15,645 bases of DNA from Bacteroidota bacterium (GTDB taxonomy: Bacteria; Bacteroidota; Ignavibacteria; Tepidaquicellales; Tepidaquicellaceae): contig JAEYVS010000029.1 of assembly GCA_023429265.1 (NCBI GenBank), forward strand, positions 1 to 15,645. Reading direction: 5' to 3'. The position numbers and the translations under genes are program-made. Below, one piece after another: positions 1-8,120 of this stretch; the first letter of the stretch is position 1, and every line of letters starts with the position of its first letter. The notes under the pieces were generated by a model that was not told where the DNA came from, searched no databases, and saw only the letters and a list, made by a program, of their open reading frames with translations.

Positions 1-1819
1 CAAATGAAAGCCGTGATATGTAACTTGCCACTCCATTTACAAAGCCATCAACAATCTTAATATCAAAGATTCCCCAGAGGAATTTATCTGAAGTTTTATA
101 GATAGGCTGAACTATTGCTTTATCATAAGCTTCGTCAACATAGTACTTGTTTTCGAGAACTTTTCCAAATCCTTTTTCTTCGGGGAACGTCTCTTGTTTT
201 GAGTATTTCCTGAGAGCAAAGACGATCGCTGTTGCCGCAATAACAACAGATAAGGCTACCAGTACTAACTCAAACGCTATGGTGTGCTGGTTAGCGGGAT
301 TATTGGCAAGGAAAACCGCCCTTGCATCAGCAAATACCGGATTCAGCCATTGTTCGAGGAAATTTGGCAGACCTGTAAAGTGTGGAAATCCAATAAAACC
401 ACCCACTGCTGACAATATTGCCAGGATTATAAGAGGAACCGTCATGGTAGCCGGAGATTCGTGCGGATGCAAGTGAGCTTCGTCATAACGAGGCTTGCCA
501 TAGAATGTGAGTCCCATCAAGCGGAACATATAGAACGCTGTTAATCCTGCAGTGAGGAGTACAATGATGTAAAATGGAGCTCCCGCGTGCGCAATGACAT
601 TATATAATATCTCGTCTTTGGAAAAGAATCCTGAAAGCGGCGGGATTCCGGAAATAGCCAGCGCTCCAATAAAGAATGTAATGAATGTAATTTTCATTTT
701 ACTCTTCAGGCCACCCATTTTCCTGACATCCTGCTCTTCGTGCATTCCATGAATAACAGATCCCGAGCCAAGGAACATAAGGGCTTTGAAGAAAGCGTGT
801 GTAATAAGATGAAATACTGCTATATGATATGCGAATACCCCCAGGGCTATAAACATAAAACCAAGCTGAGAAACAGTGGAGTACGCGAGTATCTTTTTAA
901 TGTCGTTTTGCTTGATGGCTATAGTAGCGGAAATAACAGCCGTAAGTATCGCAACAACGAGAATAATTTCCGTAGTAAATGGAGTAAGGGCGTACATTAA
1001 AGATGTCCTTGCCACAAGATACACTCCTGCCGTAACCATAGTCGCGGCGTGAATGAGCGCAGATACGGGCGTTGGACCTGCCATAGCGTCTGGCAGCCAT
1101 ACGTATAGAGGTATTTGAGCCGATTTACCGCATGCTCCAAGGAAAAATAGTAATGAGATGGCAATCAGCAGGGGATTATTGAGTTCGAATCCGCCTATGC
1201 TGCCCACAAACTCTGAAATGGTCAGTGTTCCGAAATTCGCAAATATCAGGAACATTGCTATCATAAAGCCAAAGTCACCAATACGATTGACAACGAATGC
1301 TTTTTTGGCGGCATCTCCGGTGAATTTCTGTTCGTACCAAAATCCTATCAAGAGGTAAGAACACAAGCCCACACCTTCCCATCCAAGGAAGACCAGGAGG
1401 AAATTATCAGCCAGGATGAGATTAAGCATCGCGAAAATGAACAGATTCAGGAACGCGAAGAATTTGGCGAATCCCGGGTCACCGTTCATATACCCTATGG
1501 AATATACGTGTATCAGGAAGCCTATTCCGGTCACTATCAGCAGCAGGGCAACTGAGAGCGGATCCAGGAGATACGCGAAATTCACGGAAAGATTTCCGGT
1601 CTGTATCCAGCTTGCAAGATTAACGGTGATGCTCCTCTGGTCGGGCGGCATACTGAGCAAGTCAAAGAAAATACCAACTCCAATAACAAAAGGAATGAAA
1701 ACCAGGAGTGAAGAAATCCATCCGGAAAGCTTCTCATTATTCAGTCTTTTGCCAAAAATCCCATTAATAAGGAAGCCCAGCAAAGGAAGGAATATTATAA
1801 GTGAAAATAGATCTGTCAT
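1..1819 (-). CDS. nuoL: NADH-quinone oxidoreductase subunit L, 3' end cut by window edge
   Basis: This is the large antiporter-like membrane subunit of respiratory complex I, which helps couple NADH:quinone electron transfer to proton pumping in the inner membrane. The open frame starts at an ATG (1819-1817, MTDLFSLIIF) and runs off the window after 606 residues, so only a short C-terminal piece should be missing. It shows the family hallmarks: GWEGVGLCSYLLIGF with the conserved membrane Glu at about residue 148, and GACGKSAQIPL then AMAGPTPVSALIHAATMV with Lys at about 232 and His at about 257, equivalent to the proton-path residues of E. coli NuoL. The C-terminal part (YYVDEAYDKAIVQP) also matches NuoL rather than NuoM or NuoN. 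It lies 19 bases downstream of nuoK with no Shine-Dalgarno, which fits co-transcription. Downstream nuoM and nuoN would lie beyond position 1. Confidence 0.96.
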   Translation of the reverse strand, partial: MTDLFSLIIFLPLLGFLINGIFGKRLNNEKLSGWISSLLVFIPFVIGVGIFFDLLSMPPDQRSITVNLASWIQTGNLSVNFAYLLDPLSVALLLIVTGIGFLIHVYSIGYMNGDPGFAKFFAFLNLFIFAMLNLILADNFLLVFLGWEGVGLCSYLLIGFWYEQKFTGDAAKKAFVVNRIGDFGFMIAMFLIFANFGTLTISEFVGSIGGFELNNPLLIAISLLFFLGACGKSAQIPLYVWLPDAMAGPTPVSALIHAATMVTAGVYLVARTSLMYALTPFTTEIILVVAILTAVISATIAIKQNDIKKILAYSTVSQLGFMFIALGVFAYHIAVFHLITHAFFKALMFLGSGSVIHGMHEEQDVRKMGGLKSKMKITFITFFIGALAISGIPPLSGFFSKDEILYNVIAHAGAPFYIIVLLTAGLTAFYMFRLMGLTFYGKPRYDEAHLHPHESPATMTVPLIILAILSAVGGFIGFPHFTGLPNFLEQWLNPVFADARAVFLANNPANQHTIAFELVLVALSVVIAATAIVFALRKYSKQETFPEEKGFGKVLENKYYVDEAYDKAIVQPIYKTSDKFLWGIFDIKIVDGFVNGVASYISRLSF

Positions 1820-1838
1820 CAAATATTATTAAAGAATA

Positions 1839-2141
1839 TTACCATTTAAGGATATTGAGTTCGTCTATATTTAGAGTGTCCTTATTTCTATAAAGTGAGA
1901 TAATAATAGCCAGCCCGACGGCGGCTTCAGCAGCAGCCACGGTCAGCACCATAAAAACGAAGATCTGCCCGCTGACATCTCCCATAAAGGAAGAAAATGA
2001 GATCAGGGTAAGATTTATGGCATTAAGCATAAGTTCGATACACATAAAGATGATGATAGCGTTTCGCCTTACGAGGACACCAATTACACCAACAGAGAAA
2101 AGAAATGCGCTAAGAATGAGGTAATGATTTACTTCCAGCAT
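1839..2141 (-). CDS. nuoK: NADH-quinone oxidoreductase subunit K
   Basis: A small three-helix membrane subunit of complex I, related to MrpC, that forms part of the proton-translocating arm. At 100 residues it has the family's usual length. Helix 2 carries the conserved Glu36 (FMCIELMLNAINL) and helix 3 carries Glu72 (VAAAEAAVGLAI), the two membrane glutamates needed for proton transfer in E. coli NuoK and at the same numbers here. The start MLEVNHYLIL is the normal family N-terminus. nuoL follows after 19 bases. The expected upstream partner nuoJ is absent: the next gene on this strand is the unrelated protein A, 123 bases upstream. nuoK is therefore either the first gene of a split nuo operon or is read through from A. 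Confidence 0.97.
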   Translation of the reverse strand: MLEVNHYLILSAFLFSVGVIGVLVRRNAIIIFMCIELMLNAINLTLISFSSFMGDVSGQIFVFMVLTVAAAEAAVGLAIIISLYRNKDTLNIDELNILKW

Positions 2142-2168
2142 TTAGGATATTGGATAATTTAATTCTTA

Positions 2169-2176
2169 CAAAATTA
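2169..2176 (-). promoter_or_regulatory. Possible -7 box of a Bacteroidetes-type promoter for nuoKL
   Basis: Read on the minus strand this is TAATTTTG, a full match to the TAnnTTTG -7 box, ending 27 bases before the nuoK ATG. The -33 position, about 20 bases further upstream, holds only GCTTT rather than TTTG, so support is weak. It matters because nuoK lacks nuoJ upstream and would need its own promoter if it is not read through from gene A. Confidence 0.25.
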
Positions 2177-2264
2177 ACAAATGTATTTATGGGAATAAAG
2201 CTAAAATTTCGTGTAATAAAGTAAATTTTGCAGGTACAGAATTAAGCCGCAATAAAATTTTATA

Positions 2265-3758
2265 TCAATTTACCAGCTTTTTCTTAGACTGAGATGAAAT
2301 TAATTCATTAATCTTTTCAGAAAGCCAGGCTCTCGAAGCCAGTTTTTCAGTAGTTTTGATGTAATTTTCAAATGAGTCCAGGATGTTATACTCTTTTTCT
2401 TCTCTTGCTTTAAGAAGCTTAGTGTAGAGACTAATGAAATTTCCATATTGTTCGTAATGTATCCTAGCACTCTCTTTATTTCCGGAAAGAAAATGTCTGT
2501 AAGCATCTAAGTATGTGTATGCCTGTTCATATAGTTCCAGTTCATAATAAATTTTGAGCATCAAATTTCTTACGTCAAATTTATTAAGTACAAGATCGAA
2601 ATTCATTGAATTCAAACTATCCAGCGCTACGCGAAATTCTTTCCTTTCGAAGGCGAGATGAGCATTTACAAAATGCTTCATTGTTTCTCTTCGGTCAGGC
2701 TTAAGGAGAGGGATATATTGATCAGCAAAAATCTGTACCCATTGATAGTCTTTATTAAGAATACCGCTCAAAATAATGTTTCTGAATAGTACCGCATGAA
2801 AGAACTCATTATTCTCATCTTCAGGTGATGAATAAAATTGTATCATCTTCTTATATACTTTGAATTCTTCTTTTGCAAAGTCAGGATCACCTTTTTCTTT
2901 ATTTATCATACAGAAATTAGCCAGTTCGTGAAATAAGATATGTCTCTCGTGATGTGAGAAAAAATCAATGTGCGCGAAGAATAAATCCCGCATTTTTCCA
3001 AAATAAACGATATTTTTTTCACCTTCAACAAAACATTTACAGGAGCAATAGTATATTTCAATCAGCCAGGTAAATCTATAGTTGTTTTCATTTAAAGTAT
3101 GAATGAGATCGTCAAAGTCAATATTCTGAGCAAGGCTGTCAAATAGTATATTATCAAACTTTTTGCCAAACCTTCTAATAACAACCTCTTTATCTTTTGT
3201 TCTTTGAAGAAATTTAATCAAAAATGAAAGTGTGGCATATTCTGTAGCTTTAACCCTATAGTCTATCGAACCGTCGAAGTCACTTTTCCAGAAGAGAAAA
3301 TCATCTTTCTTAACACAAAAATCTTCGTGTTCATCAAAATAATACCTTCCGTCAAATAGAATATTCTCAAGTTTCTTTTCAATTAAATTCATTGTAGAAA
3401 TAAATGGGCGTTCGAGCATTCTTTTCCTGAGCTGAGAAGCCAGGAGTTTTTCTGACATTAAAGAGTCGGATCTAAGCTTATAGTGAATTAGGAATGCTTC
3501 AGCCTGCCGGTTGAGGTCAAACATAAGATTTTTAAGCTTTTTGTCATTATAGTTTTCACGCGGGAATAATTCCGAATAGATTCTTTGCTTTTCGAGGTAT
3601 AACTCAGGGAAGTCAGGATAATGTTTTTTCAGCGCAGAAAATAATCCTGTAACATCTCTTCCTATGGAAAAGAATGGCGATATGATAAACTTCTCAAAAG
3701 CAATAAGCTCTTCTTTTGAAAATGTAGATAAAATTTGTATTAATTTGCTACTTTTCAT
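2265..3758 (-). CDS. Uncharacterised ~497-residue helical protein A (paralog of protein B)
   Basis: Function unknown. The product is predicted cytosolic: no signal peptide, no membrane segment, rich in Lys, Glu, Phe and Tyr, with helix-forming patterns. An upstream in-frame ATG at 3809 would add 17 residues, but the ATG at 3758 is preferred because it gives MKSSKLIQILSTFSKEEL, which aligns from residue 1 with protein B (MKKSKLIEIISTFSQEEL). The N-terminal third has the most recognisable signature: FEKFI-SPFF--GRDV--LF--LKK-YPDF followed by ELFP-E-YNDKKLKNLM. The C-terminal half (about 360-450) has paired helices such as FDVRNLMLKIYYELELYEQAY that resemble TPR-like repeats, and the end is WLSEKINEL. 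Proteins with this N-terminal pattern are, from memory, widespread and multi-copy in Bacteroidota and Ignavibacteria but without an assigned role. It is divergent from the serine hydrolase and shares upstream boxes with gene B. By eye it is AT-rich compared with the nuo genes. Confidence 0.85.
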   Translation of the reverse strand: MKSSKLIQILSTFSKEELIAFEKFIISPFFSIGRDVTGLFSALKKHYPDFPELYLEKQRIYSELFPRENYNDKKLKNLMFDLNRQAEAFLIHYKLRSDSLMSEKLLASQLRKRMLERPFISTMNLIEKKLENILFDGRYYFDEHEDFCVKKDDFLFWKSDFDGSIDYRVKATEYATLSFLIKFLQRTKDKEVVIRRFGKKFDNILFDSLAQNIDFDDLIHTLNENNYRFTWLIEIYYCSCKCFVEGEKNIVYFGKMRDLFFAHIDFFSHHERHILFHELANFCMINKEKGDPDFAKEEFKVYKKMIQFYSSPEDENNEFFHAVLFRNIILSGILNKDYQWVQIFADQYIPLLKPDRRETMKHFVNAHLAFERKEFRVALDSLNSMNFDLVLNKFDVRNLMLKIYYELELYEQAYTYLDAYRHFLSGNKESARIHYEQYGNFISLYTKLLKAREEKEYNILDSFENYIKTTEKLASRAWLSEKINELISSQSKKKLVN

Positions 3759-3864
3759 TTCGAGACTAATATATGCGAGTTTTATAGAACAATAAAGGTA
3801 AAACATCAATTACAGCCTAAAAAGTACGTTATTAGAATAGCTATAGCTCAATGGCTTCGAGACT
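3759..3864 (-). promoter_or_regulatory. Upstream control region of gene A, with boxes shared with gene B
   Basis: Given in plus-strand letters, the region holds GAGACT at 3762-3767 (four bases before the gene A ATG) followed by AATATAT, the box ATAAAGGTAAAA at 3792-3803, and a second GAGACT at 3859-3864. The same elements occur upstream of gene B, with the two GAGACT copies 97 bases apart in both places. Read toward gene A, the middle box is TTTTACCTTTAT, whose TACCTTTA is one base from the Bacteroidetes -7 box TAnnTTTG. It would give a leader of about 25 bases with AGTCTC just before the start codon. No convincing -33 TTTG is visible. That the boxes are shared is direct observation; promoter and operator roles are inference. 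Confidence 0.5.
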
Positions 3865-3880
3865 TTCGTTTGAAAATCTC

Positions 3881-3912
3881 TTTGTTTCTGAGACTGAGAC
3901 CCAATAATTTTG
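3881..3912 (+). promoter_or_regulatory. Bacteroidetes-type promoter for the serine hydrolase-GH81 genes
   Basis: TTTG (3881-3884), a 20-base spacer and TAATTTTG (3905-3912) give a full match to the Bacteroidetes primary sigma factor pattern TTTG-N19-21-TAnnTTTG. Transcription would begin near 3919, leaving a leader of about 150 bases before the ATG at 4069. The spacer contains a tandem GAGACTGAGAC (3890-3900), the same core as the motifs upstream of genes A and B. A regulator binding there would sit between the two promoter boxes. The promoter match is seen in the sequence; the operator role is inference. Confidence 0.55.
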
Positions 3913-3930
3913 TATATAAATTTTACATTA

Positions 3931-4003
3931 TATCGGTGAGACGATTCAAACATCAATATTTCCCTTTAGATAATAATTATAGATTCTACCGATCTCACCG
4001 GTA
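3931..4003 (+). promoter_or_regulatory. Long-range inverted repeat in the serine hydrolase leader
   Basis: The region 3759-4068 has no gene. Within the predicted leader, TATCGGTGAGA (3931-3941) can pair with TCTCACCGGTA (3993-4003) as an 11-base stem with one G-U pair, enclosing about 51 AT-rich bases. A second, smaller hairpin follows at 4019-4038: TGCCCC and GGGGCA around an 8-base loop. Neither has a T-tract, so a terminator is unlikely. They could be an operator-like palindrome or an RNA control element. No known riboswitch is recognised. Confidence 0.35.
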
Positions 4004-4068
4004 AACCGAACCTCCAATTGCCCCGATTATTTGGGGCAGGGAGGCAAGGTAAATCTAATAAACCGAAA

Positions 4069-5253
4069 ATGAAAAAAATTACGTGTGTTTTATTATTGGC
4101 ATTCTTATTGACAATAGTCTATGTTGAAAATCAAGCTAATGCTACAGATTATAATCAACGGTTAAAGGAAATAGCGGATAGTGTAATGAATTACTATCAG
4201 CAAAGTAAAGGTATTACAGATGGTGGAATTTTTATTGAAGTGAATGCACCATCAGGAAATTATTTAGTTTCCAGTGGTCTGGACGCAGGATTTAATGCAA
4301 ATTATCACTTTAGAATGGCGAGCTGTACCAAGACATTTACGGCAGCTGCTATTATGTATTTACATCAGCAGGGTAAATTAAATATATATGAGACCATTAC
4401 TTCAGATATACCAGGTACATCGGAGCCTTACATTCCCAATACACCATTTTTTGATGTACCTAATAAAAGCGCAATTACAATTGAACTGCTATTGCAGCAT
4501 AGATCCGGGGTATTTGATGTTTCCAACACAGAGATTCCGAATAATGTACAACAACCATATGCAGGGCAATTATATACCGAATATATGTTAAACTTAGATC
4601 CTTCTCATACATTTACTTTTGCGGAGTTAGTTGGTGTTGCTGCAGCTAATGATCTGTCTTATTTCACTCCCGGATCCGCTTATCATTATTCCAATACCGG
4701 ATATAGCATGCTTGGTGAAATAATTGAGAGAGTATCGGGAATGTCATATCACGACTTTTTACAAAATTCATTTTTCACACCGCTTGGAATGACAAATACT
4801 TCTGCACCATATACAGGTACTGATATTAAGATGCCTTCACCTTTTTTGCAGTCATATCTATATGAAGGGGGAATCCAAACTAATACAACGGCAGAGAATA
4901 TGTCAGCACACGTATCAGAAGGGAACCTTATCTCCACTCCTGCGGAATTGATTAAATGGAATAAAGCGCTTTTAACCGGACAAACTGTAATCAATCAATC
5001 AACTGCAGATCTTATGATGCAGGTTGTTTCTAACGGTCAAGGCGGGTATTACGGATTAGGTATCAGCTACATAGAAGGTCTTGGTTTTGGACATTCAGGC
5101 GCGCATATAAGCTTTTTAACATTTATGTATTATAATCCGGTGACGGATATAACTATCCTGGTTGGAACTAATTTCTGGGACCTGGACCAGCTGGGGGCAC
5201 AATTACAGGGGCTGGTAGATGTTTCAAAAACATCTGTAGCTGTACTTGAATAA
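4069..5253 (+). CDS. Secreted serine hydrolase, class C beta-lactamase / S12 peptidase fold
   Basis: A 394-residue member of the beta-lactamase-related serine hydrolases (Pfam Beta-lactamase, PF00144), a family holding class C beta-lactamases, DD-peptidases and esterases. The catalytic motifs are all present: SCTK with the nucleophile Ser85 and Lys88, YSN with Tyr207-Asn209, and HSG at 342-344 in place of KTG, a variant usual in the esterase and peptidase members. The start ATG at 4069 gives a clear signal peptide (MKKITCVLLLAFLLTIVYVENQANA, cleaved near residue 25). An in-frame TTG at 4018 would add 17 charged residues ahead of the signal and falls inside a hairpin, so it is rejected. There is no Shine-Dalgarno at usable distance and no T9SS sorting domain, so a periplasmic or lipid-unlinked exported location is inferred. 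The first GH81 gene begins 34 bases later, probably in the same operon. The substrate cannot be read from the sequence; real beta-lactamase activity is not implied. Confidence 0.9.
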   Translation: MKKITCVLLLAFLLTIVYVENQANATDYNQRLKEIADSVMNYYQQSKGITDGGIFIEVNAPSGNYLVSSGLDAGFNANYHFRMASCTKTFTAAAIMYLHQQGKLNIYETITSDIPGTSEPYIPNTPFFDVPNKSAITIELLLQHRSGVFDVSNTEIPNNVQQPYAGQLYTEYMLNLDPSHTFTFAELVGVAAANDLSYFTPGSAYHYSNTGYSMLGEIIERVSGMSYHDFLQNSFFTPLGMTNTSAPYTGTDIKMPSPFLQSYLYEGGIQTNTTAENMSAHVSEGNLISTPAELIKWNKALLTGQTVINQSTADLMMQVVSNGQGGYYGLGISYIEGLGFGHSGAHISFLTFMYYNPVTDITILVGTNFWDLDQLGAQLQGLVDVSKTSVAVLE

Positions 5254-5287
5254 TTAAACTTTACAATAAATTAAAACTAACAAATCA

Positions 5288-7969
5288 ATGAAGACAAGAA
5301 AATTCATTACAGCCATTTTTCTCTTAGCTATTATGGCTATCGGGGGGAATAACTTGTATTCACAATGGAACTATGGCACTCCATACTCAACATCACCACC
5401 ATCTTCGGTTTGGCACCAGGTAGTGAACAGGCCTCCTTTGAATGAGGTATTTGACAGCCTTTCATTTCCATACCCGACCAATGCGTGGTTTAATAATATG
5501 TATCTTGGTCAATTGCCTTATCCGCAGCCATTCGGGATATTAGGAGCAAATATGATACACCCATATCCATACCAGCTATCTTTAGGAAATGGTTATGGTG
5601 CTTATCCAAATTTCAAAGCACTTGTCGCAATTAACTACAGACCATACGACCCGACTACTGTTACAACTCCGGGCGGAATACCTGTTGTTAACTGGAATAA
5701 TTCCAGCTTCTGCTATATGGGAACTACCGAGCCTCAAAAAATAAAGCCGGTAATGTTAAATGATTACACCGAAATTTCAAGTACGATGAAATTTGTTGAT
5801 TCGACTAATGTTACACGAAACTATTCATTCCCGATCGTGAGAGGTATGCCTTATGTAACTGCAATATATAATAACATTAAACCCGGTGTCTTTTTCCCGT
5901 CACCTATTATTACAAAGGTGAATGATGTTGCTGTTACTCCCGGTCAGCAATTTACCGGTTCAGTTTTCAAGATTGAAACAATCGGTGTTCCTAATACAAT
6001 CAACAGGTCACAAACATGGATGTTATTTACATCTTCTTCTATAACATTAGAGTATTCTACAGCTCCAACTACTCAAGGTCTTATATCTACTTCTGATTTT
6101 ACGGGCTGGTTTAGACTTGCTCACCTTACTTATGACGGCGAAAATATCACCGGACAGCAGGTTACGGATAAGATTAATATGTTAACTTCATATGCGAAGT
6201 TTATACCTTTAAAAGGGGAAGTCTCTGCATCAGTTCCTAATGGAAGCAGTACAGCATTCTTTAACTATACCTATACGCGTTTAAACGAGGGTTCACTTGG
6301 AAGCGATTCATTATTAATGATGGCTTTGCCTCACCACGTTGATATGCTATCAAATGCAACTACTAATACATTAAAGTATTCAGTACTGAAAGGTGAAATG
6401 AAGGAAGTCCATCAGAAGACCTGGAACATGACAGAAAATTTACCCGATGTTTCCTGGTATCCAAAGAATGGAAAACTGGCCACAGTTCCGCTCCAGTGGT
6501 GCGACACTCTTCAGAAATACGTTAATAATGATTACGCCGCATGGTTCAATAGGAACTGGCTGCCACCGGATGTGTACTTTGGCGAAAAAGCATTCTCACG
6601 ACTGGCAAGGGTGATACTTGTAGCAGATGAACTTTATGAAAAAGATAATTCTCGATATGCCGATATGCAGACATTAGCTCAAACAATGCGAGATACTCTC
6701 AAAATATATCTTGGCGCATTTCTTGACGGCAGGCATACCGTCAACCCAATTCACGGACCTGGTGCCTGGGATTCATTATTCTATGACACAAAATTTGGCG
6801 GACTTATTTCTTCATTGAGCTGGGATAGTCTTAATGTAAGTCCGGGATTTAGTTATGGAAGCGCTCTGTATAATGACCACCATTTCCATTATGGATATTC
6901 CATATATGCCGCGGCTGTAATTGCAAAGAAAAATCCTAACTGGTTTACAGATAATGGGGATCATTACCTGAATAGTGTAAAAGACCTTTTAAGAGACATT
7001 TCCAATTCCAGTAAATCTGACGGTCACTTTGGACTAATGAGGTATCCTGATATGTATGAGGGACACTCCTGGGCAAATGGAATGATACCATACGGAAGTG
7101 GTAAGAACCAGGAAAGCTCCAGTGAATCCCTTAATGCATGGTATGGTATGTATTTGTTTGGATTGGCAATGAATGACAATAATATAAAGACATCTGGACA
7201 TTTCTTACTTGCGCAGGAATTAAGATCAACAAAAAAGTATTATCACATAAAATTACCGCAGACAAATCCTGTATATCTGCCCTTCTTCACGGATAAAATG
7301 CGGGTTGTGACAAATCTTTACCAGGTTGCTCTCGATGGTCAGACTATCTTCGGTACCGAGCCTTACACCGTATATGGCATCCACGTAATTCCACTTACTC
7401 CGCTTACTGAGGAGTTATGGAAATATGATTACGCAAAGGAAGTATTTGATTATTCAGCGTACGGATTGAGAGGTTCACAAGCATTTGATTCAACAAATAC
7501 AGATGCAAATGTTTGGGCGTGGACAGGCATAAATACAGGCGTACAGGCAACAGCTTATCCGAATGAAGCATTAAACTTCTATAAATTTTACGGCTATAAT
7601 AATACTAATTTCGATAATGGAAATACCGCGACAAATACAATGTACTGGATACTTACCAGGATATACAATCCTGTAGGTATTACACAGATAGGTACGGAAA
7701 TCCCGGAGAAGTTTACTTTGGATCAAAACTATCCGAATCCATTCAATCCTACAACGACAATTAAGTTTAACATCCCTAAGAATGCGTACGTGAAGCTGGC
7801 AGTTTATGACATACTCGGCAGGGAAGTCGCTAAACTGGTGAATAACCAGCTGACAGCAGGAACATATAATTATGAACTTAATGGAACGAAGCTATCGAGC
7901 GGAGTGTATTTTTATACTCTCGAGGCAGGAGACTTTGTGAATACCAAGAAAATGGTATTAATTAAATAA
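5288..7969 (+). CDS. Secreted GH81 endo-beta-1,3-glucanase with T9SS sorting domain (copy 1)
   Basis: An 893-residue family 81 glycoside hydrolase, expected to cut internal beta-1,3-glucosidic bonds of laminarin, curdlan or fungal/algal wall glucan by inversion. Residues 1-25 are a signal peptide ending LYS before QWNYG. The catalytic region covers roughly 40-780. It opens with the family's PTNAWFNN and PYPYQL motifs and includes YNDHHFHYGY (Asp530, the expected general acid position) and KNQESSSESLNAWYGMYLFG (Glu609 and Glu613, the Glu pair four residues apart). Residues 815-893 form a T9SS type A sorting domain (YPNPFNP, VYDILGREV, LSSGVYFYTL, TKKMVLIK), so the enzyme should be released or anchored at the cell surface by type IX secretion. 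A tandem paralog lies just downstream, and a strong terminator follows the stop codon. No carbohydrate-binding module is evident. Confidence 0.96.
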   Translation: MKTRKFITAIFLLAIMAIGGNNLYSQWNYGTPYSTSPPSSVWHQVVNRPPLNEVFDSLSFPYPTNAWFNNMYLGQLPYPQPFGILGANMIHPYPYQLSLGNGYGAYPNFKALVAINYRPYDPTTVTTPGGIPVVNWNNSSFCYMGTTEPQKIKPVMLNDYTEISSTMKFVDSTNVTRNYSFPIVRGMPYVTAIYNNIKPGVFFPSPIITKVNDVAVTPGQQFTGSVFKIETIGVPNTINRSQTWMLFTSSSITLEYSTAPTTQGLISTSDFTGWFRLAHLTYDGENITGQQVTDKINMLTSYAKFIPLKGEVSASVPNGSSTAFFNYTYTRLNEGSLGSDSLLMMALPHHVDMLSNATTNTLKYSVLKGEMKEVHQKTWNMTENLPDVSWYPKNGKLATVPLQWCDTLQKYVNNDYAAWFNRNWLPPDVYFGEKAFSRLARVILVADELYEKDNSRYADMQTLAQTMRDTLKIYLGAFLDGRHTVNPIHGPGAWDSLFYDTKFGGLISSLSWDSLNVSPGFSYGSALYNDHHFHYGYSIYAAAVIAKKNPNWFTDNGDHYLNSVKDLLRDISNSSKSDGHFGLMRYPDMYEGHSWANGMIPYGSGKNQESSSESLNAWYGMYLFGLAMNDNNIKTSGHFLLAQELRSTKKYYHIKLPQTNPVYLPFFTDKMRVVTNLYQVALDGQTIFGTEPYTVYGIHVIPLTPLTEELWKYDYAKEVFDYSAYGLRGSQAFDSTNTDANVWAWTGINTGVQATAYPNEALNFYKFYGYNNTNFDNGNTATNTMYWILTRIYNPVGITQIGTEIPEKFTLDQNYPNPFNPTTTIKFNIPKNAYVKLAVYDILGREVAKLVNNQLTAGTYNYELNGTKLSSGVYFYTLEAGDFVNTKKMVLIK

Positions 7970-7986
7970 TTCTTTCCTTTAATCAG

Positions 7987-8025
7987 AGCTCGTTTCAATG
8001 AAATATGAAGCGGGCTTTACTTTTA
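7987..8025 (+). terminator. Rho-independent terminator after GH81 copy 1
   Basis: AGCTCGTTTCA (7987-7997) pairs with TGAAGCGGGCT (8006-8016) as an 11-base stem with two G-U pairs and an 8-base loop, followed by TTTACTTTTAT. It lies 17 bases after the stop codon and should separate the two glucanase genes into different transcripts. The rest of the gap (8026-8120) must then hold the second gene's promoter, but no clear promoter boxes are visible there. Confidence 0.8.
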
Positions 8026-8120
8026 TATCAGGAAAAAATGCTTATCAAGTGTTGAATATTTTAGTTAGTTTTTAATCCACACGGGGTAATCGCAGACAAT
8101 TCCTAAATCAAATGTATTTT

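Noticed and set aside
147..1832. Several plus-strand open frames across the nuoL region
   Set aside because: They lie antisense to a strongly conserved nuoL frame, have no recognisable protein features, and are frame shadows.
2252..2263. ATAAAATTTTAT palindrome after gene A as a terminator
   Set aside because: It is AT-only with no loop or GC stem, and easily arises by chance in this AT-rich gap.
3759..3809. Longer N-terminus for protein A starting at the ATG at 3809
   Set aside because: The extra 17 residues do not match paralog B, and they would cover the conserved upstream boxes shared with gene B.
3835..3900. tRNA-like stretch (TATAGCTCAATGGC resembles a D-arm)
   Set aside because: There is no GTTCGAATC-type T-arm, no CCA end and no acceptor stem pairing at tRNA length, so it is not called a tRNA.
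4018..4068. TTG start for the serine hydrolase 17 residues upstream
   Set aside because: It would put charged residues before a good signal peptide and lies within a hairpin; the ATG at 4069 fits better.
4069..5253. Calling the serine hydrolase an antibiotic-resistance beta-lactamase (ampC)
   Set aside because: The motifs only place it in the broad S12/class C fold; HSG in place of KTG is common in esterases and peptidases, and nothing shows beta-lactam hydrolysis.
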